A DNA stretch of 64,000 nt from Paenibacillus soyae. GTDB lineage: Bacteria > Bacillota > Bacilli > Paenibacillales > Paenibacillaceae. Below are positions 34,253 to 43,659 of this stretch, in pieces. Position 1 is the first letter of the stretch, and each line of letters starts with the position of its first letter. A model generated the notes under the pieces. The model worked only from the letters and a program-made list of their open reading frames with translations, ran no database searches and was not told where the DNA came from. The stretch spans positions 1 to 64,000 of the forward strand of contig NZ_JANIPJ010000022.1 in assembly GCF_024623455.1 (NCBI RefSeq), read 5' to 3'. The position numbers were made by a program, and so were the translations under genes.

Positions 34253-35818
34253 ATGTATAGGGTACTGCTGGCCGATGATGAAATATTGGACCTGAAAGGA
34301 ATGCATACGTTCATTCCATGGGCGGAGCTCGGCATGGAGGTCGTAGCGGCCGTAACGAGCGGCTTCGCGGCGAGCGAAGTAATCGAGAGGGAGCCGATCG
34401 ATATTCTCGTGACGGACGTGCGGATGCCGAACATGTCCGGTCTGGAGCTCGCCCGGAAGGCGCTCGATCTTCATCCGAAGATCAAAATCATCTTCGTTAG
34501 CGGCTATCAGGATTTCCATTACGTGAAGCAGGCTCTAGCCCTCAACGCCTGCAGCTATGTCGTGAAGCCGATGGACGATAACGAGCTGATCGAGTCGCTC
34601 CGGAAGCTGCGAAACGAACTGGACGACGAACGCAGGCAACGGGCGGCGGAGCTGCTGTACAAACGGATGGTGCCGATGGCCAAAAGCGAGTATCTGCTCC
34701 AATTGCTGGAAGGTACATGGGATATGGAGACGCTGGATTCCCTGCTCGAGGAGTACGGGCTCACCAAGCTGCGCTGGCCCGTTCAGGTTGCCATCGCCGA
34801 ACGCGACGACTGGATTAGCCGCAGGCAAACGGAGGCGCAGGCGGCGGAGGAGCAGCCGAACGTGTTTTGGGAGGAGCTGCTGTCGGTATGCAGGGAGCTC
34901 GGCATCGAGCACTATTGCCGGGTGACGGACAAACGAATGGGGATCCTGATTGATCTCGGAGGACAACTGGAGATGTTAAAAGAACGGATAAGCGCAATCT
35001 CGGCGCGCGCCTCCTTCACGGTTACGATCGGGATAGGGGATGCGGTGCATTCGCCTTACGCGCTCAAAGATTCCTACAAGCAGGCGCTGGACGCGCTGGA
35101 TTATAAGGTTTTTTACGGAAAAGGGAAGGTCATCCGCCACGAAGCGGTACAGGCGGCGCAGATGAAGGATGTGCAAAGCCTGGACATTCAGCTCGACGCC
35201 TTGTTCGACGCGATGACGAATTACGATTTGGTGAAGGTGCACGACGAGCTGAACATGCTTTACGGCCTTGCCAACAACATGCGTTCGAAGTTTTCGATCC
35301 AGAACTTCACGATCTTCCTGCTCATGAAGCTGGACGCGCATATGCAGAAGAGCAACGAGGATCTGTTCCGGATGCTCCAGCTGGATATCGGCAGCCTGGA
35401 TGTGCTGCTTCGTTATGACACCATCGACGAAATTCATTCCTGGCTTCGGTACCGGGTGTACCAGCTGTCCGAGCTGCTGCAGTCCAAGAAACACAAAAAA
35501 AATTGGAAGCTCGTGCAGGACATTATAAACGACGTGAAGCAGCGGCTGCACGAAAATATTACGCTGAAGGACGTCGCGGAGAAATATTCGTTTTCCCCGA
35601 ATTATTTGGGCCAAATATTCAAAGAAGAGATGGGCTTGGGCTTCAGCGATTACGTATCGACTCTCCGCATGGAGAAGGCCGGCGACCTGCTTATGAATAC
35701 GAATCTGAAGGTGTATGAAATCGCGCATTTGATCGGATACCGCTACCTCCCGTATTTCAGCAGGCAATTCAAGGACTACCACGGCAAGACGCCGCTGGAA
35801 TACCGCAGGAAGATATGA
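34253..35818 (+). CDS. YesN-type response regulator, third operon
   Basis: 521 residues. Receiver with D55 (LVTDVRMPNMSG) and K near 105 (VVKPMD); AraC-type DNA-binding domain at the C-terminus (ITLKDVAEKYSFSPNYLGQIFK; YRYLPYFSRQFKDYHGKTPLEYR). GGAG at 34240-34243 best suits ATG 34253 among three close ATG codons. Kinase follows with a four-base overlap; in this operon regulator precedes kinase, the reverse of the other two loci. Confidence 0.92.
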   Translation: MYRVLLADDEILDLKGMHTFIPWAELGMEVVAAVTSGFAASEVIEREPIDILVTDVRMPNMSGLELARKALDLHPKIKIIFVSGYQDFHYVKQALALNACSYVVKPMDDNELIESLRKLRNELDDERRQRAAELLYKRMVPMAKSEYLLQLLEGTWDMETLDSLLEEYGLTKLRWPVQVAIAERDDWISRRQTEAQAAEEQPNVFWEELLSVCRELGIEHYCRVTDKRMGILIDLGGQLEMLKERISAISARASFTVTIGIGDAVHSPYALKDSYKQALDALDYKVFYGKGKVIRHEAVQAAQMKDVQSLDIQLDALFDAMTNYDLVKVHDELNMLYGLANNMRSKFSIQNFTIFLLMKLDAHMQKSNEDLFRMLQLDIGSLDVLLRYDTIDEIHSWLRYRVYQLSELLQSKKHKKNWKLVQDIINDVKQRLHENITLKDVAEKYSFSPNYLGQIFKEEMGLGFSDYVSTLRMEKAGDLLMNTNLKVYEIAHLIGYRYLPYFSRQFKDYHGKTPLEYRRKI

Positions 35819-37587
35819 AGCTTATGCGCAAATATCGATATATGCCGTTCGGCTACAAGCTGATGCTGTCCTATTGCGTTTTCATCGTCATTCCGGTCGT
35901 CGTCATCGGGTATTTCGCCAATTCGGTCTACGTGAAGTCGATTCGGGAGCAGATCGAAAGCGGCGTGAACGGCACGCTGAGGCAGATGATCGACAACGTG
36001 CTCTTCAAGAGCGAAGACGTCATTCGCATATCGGACTTTTTCTATAACGATCATACGCTTGCCAGAAATCTGCGCAATTTCGAAGAGGGGTGGGTCGGGT
36101 ACGAGGCGACGACGAATCTGGTCCTCCCCAAGATCTCGGCATACAAGGAAGCATCCAGCGTGAAGATGTGGCTGTCGCTCTACTTCCACAATGAAGACTT
36201 CCCGGAAATTTACCGCAACTATAAAGGGGAAGATCCGCTGAGGCAGACCGCTAATCCGTTCGATCTCTATCATATATCGCGCATTAAGGAAAAGATTTGG
36301 TATCTGAACTTCCCTGAAGAAATATATGGCGAGACGAAGCAGTGGAAGCAGATCGAAGATGATGCGCGGTTCGGCCGTATATCGCTGCTGAGAAGACTCG
36401 TCAGCGTGCAGGACGGAGGGAAGATCAGCGAGATCGGTTTCATCCGGCAGAGCGTGTATTTGGCTGATCTGTTCGAAACCGTCGATTATACGAAGATCGG
36501 CAATGAGGCGACGATCTATATTAAGGATGACGGCAACCGGATCATACGGACGTCGGGGACGTCCCCCTTCGAGATCGGACAAGTCTGGAACGAGGCGGAG
36601 TTCGAAGACCACCTGATTATCGGGAACGCGATCCCGCAGCTGGGGTGGAGCATCAGCGCGGTTATTCCGAACACGATATTCGAAGAGAAGGTAGCGGAGG
36701 TTCGCTTGCTGACCTTCTTGATTTGTCTCGTGTTTACCGTCGTGTATTTCGTGTCGGGAGCGCTGCTGTCCAACTACTTCTCCCGGAAAGTGAACAAGAT
36801 CGTCTCCGTGCTCGATTCGTTCCAGGAGGGCAACTTCCACAAGCGGATCAACTTCAAAGGCAACGACGAATTCAGCCAAATCTCAAGGGCACTGAACGAG
36901 ATGGGGCAAAATATCGGCGAGCTCATCCACAAGGTGTACGTCGCGGATCTTGACAAGAAGGAAGCGGAGCTCGACATGCTGCAAGCGCAGATCAATCCGC
37001 ATTTCCTGTATAACACGCTGTCTTCGATCAACCGTCTGGCGAAATTCGGGGAGCTTGAGAAGCTGCAGCGCATGGTCATGGATTTGGCGAAGTTCTACCG
37101 GCTGTCGCTCAACGAAGGGCGCATCCTGCTGCCGATCGGCGAGGAGCTGGAGCAGGCGCGGGCTTATATTAACATACAGAAGATCAAATACGAGGAACGG
37201 ATGGGCGTGACCTTCGATATCGATCCCCGCATTGAAGGCTACACGACCATTAAGCTTATTATTCAGCCCTTCATCGAGAACGTGCTTGAGCATGCCTGGT
37301 GCGCGGACCGGATTCATATCCGGATCGTAGGGCTGCTTGAGAAGGACTACATCCTGTTCAAAATCATCGACGACGGGGTCGGAATCAGCGCGGAGCTGCT
37401 GGAGCAGATGAACGATCCGGAGGAAAGCACGAGCGTCGGTTACGGCATCCGCAACGTCAATCAGCGGATCAAGCTGTATTACGGCGGGGGCTACGGCGTC
37501 AGCATTTACAGCCGGCTCGGCATCGGAACGACGGTGTCGATCCGGATTCCGCTCGAAGAGGCTGCTGCCGGGGAGAAAGCGGGATAA
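35815..37587 (+). CDS. YesM-type sensor histidine kinase, third operon
   Basis: 590 residues. First helix near residues 14-36, extracellular sensor region, second helix near 300-322, HAMP, histidine box INPHFLYNTL (H396), HATPase_c (N-box QPFIENVLEHA, then IDDGVGIS). It senses the ligand of this operon and phosphorylates the regulator before it. Confidence 0.92.
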   Translation: MKLMRKYRYMPFGYKLMLSYCVFIVIPVVVIGYFANSVYVKSIREQIESGVNGTLRQMIDNVLFKSEDVIRISDFFYNDHTLARNLRNFEEGWVGYEATTNLVLPKISAYKEASSVKMWLSLYFHNEDFPEIYRNYKGEDPLRQTANPFDLYHISRIKEKIWYLNFPEEIYGETKQWKQIEDDARFGRISLLRRLVSVQDGGKISEIGFIRQSVYLADLFETVDYTKIGNEATIYIKDDGNRIIRTSGTSPFEIGQVWNEAEFEDHLIIGNAIPQLGWSISAVIPNTIFEEKVAEVRLLTFLICLVFTVVYFVSGALLSNYFSRKVNKIVSVLDSFQEGNFHKRINFKGNDEFSQISRALNEMGQNIGELIHKVYVADLDKKEAELDMLQAQINPHFLYNTLSSINRLAKFGELEKLQRMVMDLAKFYRLSLNEGRILLPIGEELEQARAYINIQKIKYEERMGVTFDIDPRIEGYTTIKLIIQPFIENVLEHAWCADRIHIRIVGLLEKDYILFKIIDDGVGISAELLEQMNDPEESTSVGYGIRNVNQRIKLYYGGGYGVSIYSRLGIGTTVSIRIPLEEAAAGEKAG

Positions 37588-37602
37588 CAAACGGTATCAA
37601 AG

Positions 37603-37663
37603 AAAAAGCACCGATGGACGAAGGCCGCGGAAGTTGCGCGGTCCGGATTCATCGGTGCTTTTT
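37603..37663. terminator. Bidirectional terminator between convergent operons
   Basis: A 14-bp stem (AAAAAGCACCGATG with CATCGGTGCTTTTT) with an inner CCGCG/GCGCGG pairing, between the third LplBCA operon and the minus-strand ABC operon. Confidence 0.85.
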
Positions 37664-37687
37664 ATTTATGAGCATACGCCAACCTCG

Positions 37688-38539
37688 TTACTTCACCGCC
37701 CCGGCCGTTATGCCGCCCGTAATCTGGCGCTGGAAGAGGGCGTAGAGGATGATGATCGGAATCATCGAGACGACGAGTCCGGCGAAGAGCGGTCCCCATT
37801 CGGTGCGGTATTGCATCTCGCCTTGCATGACGGCGATGCCAACGGGTAAGGTATATATTTTTTTCATCGGGTCGTTCATGATGACGGTTCCAAGGATGTA
37901 TTCGTTCCATATGGTCAGAATGTTCATGATCGCGACCGTAATGAGCCCGGGCTTCGACAGAGGCAGCATGATGCGGAAGAACGTGCCGGCTTCGGAGCTG
38001 CCGTCGATGGAGGCGGCTTCCTCCATTTCCTTCGGCAGCGACTTGTAGAACGCGACCAGGACGAAGATGCCGAACGGCAAGGCGCCTGCGCCGTATACGA
38101 GAATAAGGCCAAGCAGGTTGTTCGTCAGCCCGATTCCGTCGAGCAGGAAGAAGAGCGGAATCAAGCTGAGAATAAGCGGAATCATCATGGCCGACACGTA
38201 CACGAAGTAGAGCAGGCTGCTGCCTCTGAACGGATATCTGGCGATGACGTAAGCCGTCATGGCGGACAAGAGCACCGCGAGCGCCGTTGCCGCGAACGTA
38301 ACGCCCACGGAATTGAGGAAGTATCCGCCGAACTTGTATTCCGTCCATACATAAGCGAAGTTAGACCACTGCAGCGGAAGCTCGGGCAATGCCCAAGGCT
38401 TGTTGCCGTAGAACTGCTTGTTGTCCTTAAGCGAAGAAAGCAGCGTCCAGAGCAAAGGATAGACGACCGCGGCGGTCCAAACGAGCACGAGCAGGCGGAC
38501 GATCCACGTGACGAGGGACTCGGTTTTGGTTAATTTCAT
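37688..38539 (-). CDS. Sugar ABC permease, MalG type (antitermination operon)
   Basis: 283 residues, about six membrane helices, EAA loop EEAASIDGSSEAGTFFRIMLP. AGGAGG lies before the ATG. It is the last gene of the minus-strand ABC operon. Confidence 0.9.
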   Translation of the reverse strand: MKLTKTESLVTWIVRLLVLVWTAAVVYPLLWTLLSSLKDNKQFYGNKPWALPELPLQWSNFAYVWTEYKFGGYFLNSVGVTFAATALAVLLSAMTAYVIARYPFRGSSLLYFVYVSAMMIPLILSLIPLFFLLDGIGLTNNLLGLILVYGAGALPFGIFVLVAFYKSLPKEMEEAASIDGSSEAGTFFRIMLPLSKPGLITVAIMNILTIWNEYILGTVIMNDPMKKIYTLPVGIAVMQGEMQYRTEWGPLFAGLVVSMIPIIILYALFQRQITGGITAGAVK

Positions 38540-38551
38540 AAGGGAAGCCTC

Positions 38552-39460
38552 CTACATTTGAATCGTTTCCCGCTTCAGCAAGCGGTTCAGAATAAGCGAA
38601 GTGACGAGCGTCAGAATCAAGATCAGCGCGCCGATCGCGGAGGCGTAGCCCATATGGTATTGCTGGAAGCCGATCTGATACAGATAGGAGCCCATTACCT
38701 GCGTCGAGTTATCGGGGCCGCCTTCGGTCATTAAGAAGATGATGATGAACGAGCCGTTGAGCGTCGTAATGACGATATGAATGATCGATACCTTCATCTG
38801 CTCCCATATGAGAGGAATCGTAATATGCTTGAATTGATGCCATCTGGATGCTCCGTCGATGCCGGCCGCTTCGTAGAACGATTCCGGAATGTTCATAATG
38901 GCCGCCATAAGCAGAATCATATAGAAGCCGATGCCCGCCCAGACGGCAGGCGCCAGAATGGACCACATCGCCGTGTTCTCCTGTCCCAGCCATACCGTCT
39001 TGACGGGATCGCCGGCGAACAAGGAGAGGAAGGCGTTAAGAAATCCGATATCCGACGGGTTGTAGATATAGCGCCATAAGACGCCGATGACGACGACCGA
39101 TATAAGGTTAGGGAAGAACAGGACGACTCGGAATAATCCGGTTCGCTTCAAATTCATGCGCGTCAGAGCTACGGCCAGGAAGGTGGCGATGGCCAGAATG
39201 AGCACGACCTTCCAGAAGACAAGGAAATAGTCGTTGTAGATCGCGGTGCCGATAATGTTGTCTTTCAGCAGTCTCTTGTAGTTGTCGAGTCCAATGAACG
39301 ACATGCTCCCCGAATACCCGGACCATTCGAAGAAGCTGATGTACAAGCCTCTTAGCATGGGATAAGCGGTAATAAGGCTGAACAAGAGAAAGGTCGGGAG
39401 GGTAAACCCCAGAATGAACAGGGCACGTCTGAATCGGTAGGATGATGGTTTGGCTGTCAT
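38552..39460 (-). CDS. Sugar ABC permease, MalF type (antitermination operon)
   Basis: 302 residues, about six membrane helices, EAA loop EAAGIDGASRWHQFKHITIPL. AAGGGG about ten bases upstream supports ATG 39460 over an in-frame GTG at 39469. Confidence 0.9.
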   Translation of the reverse strand: MTAKPSSYRFRRALFILGFTLPTFLLFSLITAYPMLRGLYISFFEWSGYSGSMSFIGLDNYKRLLKDNIIGTAIYNDYFLVFWKVVLILAIATFLAVALTRMNLKRTGLFRVVLFFPNLISVVVIGVLWRYIYNPSDIGFLNAFLSLFAGDPVKTVWLGQENTAMWSILAPAVWAGIGFYMILLMAAIMNIPESFYEAAGIDGASRWHQFKHITIPLIWEQMKVSIIHIVITTLNGSFIIIFLMTEGGPDNSTQVMGSYLYQIGFQQYHMGYASAIGALILILTLVTSLILNRLLKRETIQM

Positions 39461-39487
39461 GGCTTGCACGCCCCTTGCAGGAAAAGT

Positions 39488-39530
39488 CTATTCATGGACG
39501 GGAGGGCGTCAGGCCCTCCATGCGTCCATA
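39488..39530 (-). terminator. Stem-loop after binding-protein gene
   Basis: Stem ATGGA..GGAGGGC with GCCCTCC..TCCAT in the short gap between binding protein and first permease. There is no T-run, so it is more likely a 3' stabiliser than a full terminator. Confidence 0.45.
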
Positions 39531-39543
39531 TGTCTTGCATTTG

Positions 39544-40920
39544 TTATCTTGCCTTCGCCGCCGCTTCTTCCAAGCGGTCGCCCCACTCCTCGGGCGTAAT
39601 GCGGCTATCGAGCAAAGCGATAATGCCGTCTTGCAGCGCCTGCTCCACGTCCGCGTTCACGATAAGCGCCGGAGCGACGACCAGCTGGTCGCTGTTGAAG
39701 TAGCTCATCGCCGACTTCACGACCGGACCGGCGGAGGAGCTCTCCAGATCCGCTTTGACGTTCATGATGGCACCGGTCATTTCGGCCCAATCCACCGCGA
39801 ACTTTTCGGTGAAGATGAACTGCAGGAACGCTTTGGCCGCTTCCGGGTTTTTGGCCTTCTCCGCGATCGCCACGGACGCCGTGTACGGAATCGCCACGTA
39901 TTTCTCGCCTTTGTCCTGCATGACGGACGGAACGAAGTCGAACTCGAAGCCTTCCGGAATGTCCTTGCTCATCTCGTTCTCCAGCCACAGGCCGTTCGGG
40001 ATGAACGCGGCTTTGTGCTGCAGGAACGCCATTTGGGAGTCGGTATGGTTCAAGGCGATGGAGCCGGGATCGATCAGGCCCGCGTCGCGCATTTGCACGA
40101 TTTTGCCAAGCGCCTTCATGACCGGCTCGCTCTTGAACACGCCCTCCTCCAGCGCGGCCATCCGCGAGATGATTGACGCGTCGCCGCCGTTCTCAGCCAC
40201 GATCGCGGAGTTCACGAGGCCGCCGTTAATGTAGTACGGGTAGACGCCGGTATGGATATAAGGCGATACGCCGGACGCTTTGATCTTCTCGCTGACGGCC
40301 ATGAAGCTCTCGAAGTCGGTAGGGGTCTCCCAGCCGTTCTCGGCGAACCAGGCTTTGTCGTAGAACGTACCCCAGGAGCCGAATACGAGAGGCATCGTGT
40401 ACAGCTTGCCGCCGTAATCCGTCGGCTGGCCGATCGCGATGTCGAGAAGCTTCTTGCCGTCCGCGTTTGTTGCCCCTTTCAGAAAGTCCGTCAAATCCAT
40501 CAACTGAGCGTCCGCCACCATCTGCGCTTCGTTGGAGCCGGCGCCGTCGATGTAGACGAAGTCGGGAGGAGTGCCTTGAATCCAGCGCGGCCTCATCTGC
40601 TCGTTGATTTGGGAGCCCGCCGTTTGCGTAATCTTCAGCTTCGGATTCGCCTTCTGGAATTCGGAGATGACGTGCTTCCACCACGTATCGCCGTAGCCGC
40701 CGACGAAATACTGAATTTCGAATTCGCCGGTCAGCCCTTCATCGCTATTGCCGCTGCCGCCGTTGTTCTCTCCGCTGTCGCTGTTTGCGCTGCCCGTGTT
40801 CGAGCCGGTATTCGCTGGCTGCTCGGTATCGGCGCCCGAGCAAGCGGCAAGCAAGCTGAACGTAAGCGCGAGGATCAGTGCGACGAATACGGATTTGTTG
40901 CGGTTTCGCCAAGTTTTCAT
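39544..40920 (-). CDS. Sugar-binding lipoprotein of the antitermination operon
   Basis: 458 residues with lipobox LAAC (C27) after MKTWRNRNKS and a hydrophobic stretch, then a Gly/Asn/Ser linker. The start at 40920 is set by this signal sequence. Because it shares an antiterminator-target RNA with the upstream PTS gene, the ligand may be a GlcNAc- or glucose-containing oligosaccharide (inference). Confidence 0.88.
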   Translation of the reverse strand: MKTWRNRNKSVFVALILALTFSLLAACSGADTEQPANTGSNTGSANSDSGENNGGSGNSDEGLTGEFEIQYFVGGYGDTWWKHVISEFQKANPKLKITQTAGSQINEQMRPRWIQGTPPDFVYIDGAGSNEAQMVADAQLMDLTDFLKGATNADGKKLLDIAIGQPTDYGGKLYTMPLVFGSWGTFYDKAWFAENGWETPTDFESFMAVSEKIKASGVSPYIHTGVYPYYINGGLVNSAIVAENGGDASIISRMAALEEGVFKSEPVMKALGKIVQMRDAGLIDPGSIALNHTDSQMAFLQHKAAFIPNGLWLENEMSKDIPEGFEFDFVPSVMQDKGEKYVAIPYTASVAIAEKAKNPEAAKAFLQFIFTEKFAVDWAEMTGAIMNVKADLESSSAGPVVKSAMSYFNSDQLVVAPALIVNADVEQALQDGIIALLDSRITPEEWGDRLEEAAAKAR

Positions 40921-40981
40921 GTTTCCAATCTCCCCTTCGTTTGTATGATGTCGTGCAACCCCATACCGTCCCCGGCCCAAC

Positions 40982-41041
40982 AAAAAAAGGGCATTAGAAA
41001 CGAAGCGCGCATATCCATGCTTGCCTCGATAACTAATGCCC
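40982..41041 (-). terminator. Leader terminator of the ABC operon
   Basis: On the minus strand GGGCATTAG pairs with CTAATGCCC over a long loop and is followed by seven T. It lies in the leader, between promoter and binding-protein gene. The 5' arm overlaps the antiterminator target at 41031, the classical arrangement for BglG/GlcT control. Confidence 0.85.
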
Positions 41042-41054
41042 TTGCGGTAACACA
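41031..41054 (-). promoter_or_regulatory. GlcT-type antiterminator target (RAT) of ABC operon
   Basis: On the minus strand it reads TGTGTTACCGCAAGGGCATT followed by AGTT. It shares the order GTGT.ACCGC..GGGCATTAGTT with the leader of the PTS gene at 43600, and resembles the RAT of Bacillus subtilis ptsG (GTGTTACTG...CAGGCATGAG). Binding of the antiterminator at 41145 would block the overlapping terminator. Confidence 0.75.
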
Positions 41055-41087
41055 TTATCGCGAACGGTTTATGAAGTTTACGATGTT

Positions 41088-41116
41088 ATCTTATTCGGAA
41101 TTTTCGTTTCTGTCAA
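41088..41116 (-). promoter_or_regulatory. Promoter of the ABC operon
   Basis: On the minus strand: TTGACA, 17-base spacer, TAAGAT. A strong constitutive-type promoter between the antiterminator gene and the leader terminator, as expected if control is by antitermination. Confidence 0.8.
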
Positions 41117-41144
41117 TAAATTAATTTATTCGTTCAAAATAATG

Positions 41145-41984
41145 CTAGGAATGCTCACGTTGGTTTAATCGTTCAATATGCAGCGTCAGGAATCCGATCT
41201 CGTCCTCGGGTACCGTCTTCTTCAATTGCTCCTCCAGAATGGCGGAAAGCTGAAGGGAATAGCCGTAGGACTGCGGGTATTCCACTTTGATCTTGCCCAG
41301 GAGCGGATTCTTGATATGCGACTCCTTGCGAACGCGGTCGATCAGCCCCTTAAGATGCGAGATGAACCGGATGGAGGAGAAGGAGTCGCCGAACTGAAGG
41401 CCGATTTCCTTCGCTTCGTCCATCACCTTGGCGACGAGACGGACGACGGCCAGCGTCTCGGTGCCGCGTTCGCGGTTGCGCGCGCCGTGGAAATGCATGG
41501 CGAGAAACGCGATTTCGTCCTCTGGCAAGCCGGCGTCCAGCTTCTCGTTTAAATATTGGACCGCGAGCGAAGCGACATCGTATTCTTCCCGGTACATGAG
41601 CCGGATCTCGTAGGAGAACGGGTTCGTGATGATGACGCCGCGCCGGCAGCGCTCGATCGCGAAGTTAATGTGGTCGACCAGCGCGGCGTGGATCGTCTCG
41701 GAGAATTCGCCCTCCAGCTTCTGCTGGGCCATCGCGATCACTTCTTCGGTGACGCCGACGATCCGGGTATCGACGTTGTTCAGTATTTGCTCGTAATGCT
41801 CGATCGTTTCCATGGTATGCAGTAGAAACTCCTGTGAGATTTCATTGGCGGCAACGCTCATGCCCGGCTGCTTCTTGAAGCCGATTCCTTTGCCGAACGC
41901 GATGGAATTTTTGCCGGAGGTTAGCTTGGTCATCACGACATTGTTGGAAAGCACATGAATGATCTTCCGTTCAATAACGTTCAT
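41145..41984 (-). CDS. BglG/GlcT-family transcription antiterminator
   Basis: 279 residues. N-terminal CAT RNA-binding domain (residues 1-55: IIHVLSNNVVMTKLTSGKN, GIGFKKQPG), then two PRD domains with the four conserved histidines visible in DHINF, LAMHF, ISHLK and LTLHI. PTS phosphorylation of these His residues tunes RNA binding. Two target RNAs of one type flank the gene (43600 and 41031), so it should control both the PTS permease and the ABC operon. It lies 21 bases after the PTS gene with GGAGG before its ATG, so it also controls itself. Confidence 0.92.
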   Translation of the reverse strand: MNVIERKIIHVLSNNVVMTKLTSGKNSIAFGKGIGFKKQPGMSVAANEISQEFLLHTMETIEHYEQILNNVDTRIVGVTEEVIAMAQQKLEGEFSETIHAALVDHINFAIERCRRGVIITNPFSYEIRLMYREEYDVASLAVQYLNEKLDAGLPEDEIAFLAMHFHGARNRERGTETLAVVRLVAKVMDEAKEIGLQFGDSFSSIRFISHLKGLIDRVRKESHIKNPLLGKIKVEYPQSYGYSLQLSAILEEQLKKTVPEDEIGFLTLHIERLNQREHS

Positions 41985-42005
41985 CTTGGCGATCTCCTCC
42001 GTCCA

Positions 42006-43526
42006 TTAATCGTTCTGCTCGCTTTGCAGCTTCAATATTTCTTCCTTGATGAGCTCGGAATCGGTGCCGAAGACGACGTGCACGCCGTCCTTGCCGATCC
42101 GGATAATGCCGGCGGCGCCTAATTGCTGCAGGCCTTCCGTGTGAATAAGAGAAGGCTCCTGCAGCGTCAATCGCAGCCTGGTGATGCAGGCGTCGATGCT
42201 CTTAATATTGCCGGTTCCGCCGATACAGTCCACGACGTCGGCCGCTTTCCGGGACATGAGCTGAGAGCTCGGTCTTCGCAGCGCGGACAGCCTGGGATCG
42301 GGATCGGGCTTCGGCATACGGATGCCGATATCCGGGGGTTCCTGCACCGCAGCGGGTTCCGCCGCCGCGGCGGCCGGCTCCGCGTGTTCCATGGAGCGGC
42401 CGGGCGTCGCGTAATCGAATACTCGGATGAAGACATGGAACACCGCGTAATACACCGCGAAGTAGGCGGCTCCGATCGGAAATACGAGCCACGGACGCGT
42501 AGAGTCGTTCCAGTTGATGGCCAGATCGATGAAGCCTGCGGAGAAGCCGAAGCCGATCTTCACCTCGAGCAGATGCATGAGCATCATCGACAGCCCCGTC
42601 AGCAGCGCGTGAATGACGAACAAGACCGGGGCGATCAGCATAAAAGCGAATTCGATCGGCTCCGTAATGCCGGTCAGGAAGGAGGTGAAGGCGGCGCTGA
42701 GCATAATCGACATCATGAGCCTGCGGTTTTCGGGCCGCGCGCTTCTGGCCATGGCGATCGCGGCGCCAGGCAAGCCGAACATCATGACGGGGAAGAAGCC
42801 CGTCATGAAGGTGCCCGCGGCCGGATCGCCGGCGAAGAAGCGGGTCAGATCGCCCTGCACGACTTTGCCGCCCGCCTCGGCGTATTCTCCGATTTGGAAC
42901 CACGCTACGTGGTTGACGATATGATGCAGGCCGGTCGGAATGAGCAGGCGGTTTACCGTGCCGTACAGGAACGAGCCGACGCCTCCCGTCGACAGAAGCC
43001 AGAGCCCGGCTTGCTGGATCATCTCCTGTATCGGCATCCAGATCAGACCGAGCAATCCGCCGAGCACCGTCATCGCAAGCGCGGTGACGATGGGAACAAA
43101 CCGGCGTCCGGCGAAGAAGCCGAGCGCCTGCGGCAGCTTTGTATCTTTGAACCGGTTATACAGATAGGCGGTAACCCCGCCTGTAATCAAGCCGCCGAGG
43201 ACGCCCATCTGCACGTTCGCCTCCGCGAGCTCGTTCGTCTGCACGATTTCGTACGTGCGCATGACCTCCTGGAACACGAGGTACCCGACGGCCGCGGACA
43301 GCGCGGCAACGCCTTTTCCGCCGGTCAGGCCGATGGCGATGCCGATGGCGAACAGGAGGGGGAGATGATCGAAGATCGCCCCGCCGGCTGCCTCGCAGAT
43401 CGCGGCCAGCTTCATCAGGAAGGGATGATCGAACTCGATTTTGCCGAAACGGAACAGAATGGCCGCAGCCGGCATGACGGCAATCGGAATCATGAACGAA
43501 CGGCTTACGCGCTGGATATAGCTCAT
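42006..43526 (-). CDS. PTS EIICB, GlcNAc/glucose family
   Basis: 506 residues. EIIC part (about 10 membrane segments) with IPTGLHHIVNHVAWFQIGEY and GTFMTGFFPVMMFGLPGAA, and GITEPIEFAFMLIAP, closest in feel to N-acetylglucosamine permeases (NagP). A linker rich in Ala/Glu/Pro leads to an EIIB domain with the phospho-cysteine C447 in DACITRLRLTL. No EIIA domain is attached, so it must borrow one. The start ATG 43526 suits the family N-terminus (MSYIQRVSRSFMIPIAVMP). Its leader carries a terminator and antiterminator target. Confidence 0.9.
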   Translation of the reverse strand: MSYIQRVSRSFMIPIAVMPAAAILFRFGKIEFDHPFLMKLAAICEAAGGAIFDHLPLLFAIGIAIGLTGGKGVAALSAAVGYLVFQEVMRTYEIVQTNELAEANVQMGVLGGLITGGVTAYLYNRFKDTKLPQALGFFAGRRFVPIVTALAMTVLGGLLGLIWMPIQEMIQQAGLWLLSTGGVGSFLYGTVNRLLIPTGLHHIVNHVAWFQIGEYAEAGGKVVQGDLTRFFAGDPAAGTFMTGFFPVMMFGLPGAAIAMARSARPENRRLMMSIMLSAAFTSFLTGITEPIEFAFMLIAPVLFVIHALLTGLSMMLMHLLEVKIGFGFSAGFIDLAINWNDSTRPWLVFPIGAAYFAVYYAVFHVFIRVFDYATPGRSMEHAEPAAAAAEPAAVQEPPDIGIRMPKPDPDPRLSALRRPSSQLMSRKAADVVDCIGGTGNIKSIDACITRLRLTLQEPSLIHTEGLQQLGAAGIIRIGKDGVHVVFGTDSELIKEEILKLQSEQND

Positions 43527-43563
43527 AGTAGGAATACACACCTCATTCGTTGATGGAAAATCG

Positions 43564-43609
43564 AAAAAAGGCATAGCCCAAGAAGGATTGCCCTTCTTGA
43601 ACTAATGCC
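43564..43609 (-). terminator. Leader terminator of the PTS gene
   Basis: On the minus strand GGCAT..AGTTCAAGAAGG pairs with CCTTCTTG..ATGCC and is followed by six T. It is placed between promoter and start codon and overlaps the antiterminator target. Confidence 0.85.
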
Positions 43610-43624
43610 CTCAGCGGTTACACG
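43600..43624 (-). promoter_or_regulatory. GlcT-type antiterminator target (RAT) of PTS gene
   Basis: On the minus strand it begins CGTGTAACCGCTGAGGGCAT and ends TAGTT. It has the same plan as the target at 41031. Antiterminator binding would prevent the terminator at 43564 from forming. Confidence 0.75.
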
Positions 43625-43659
43625 TTCAATTCTTTCGGAAAAAAGAAAGCGCTACAAAA

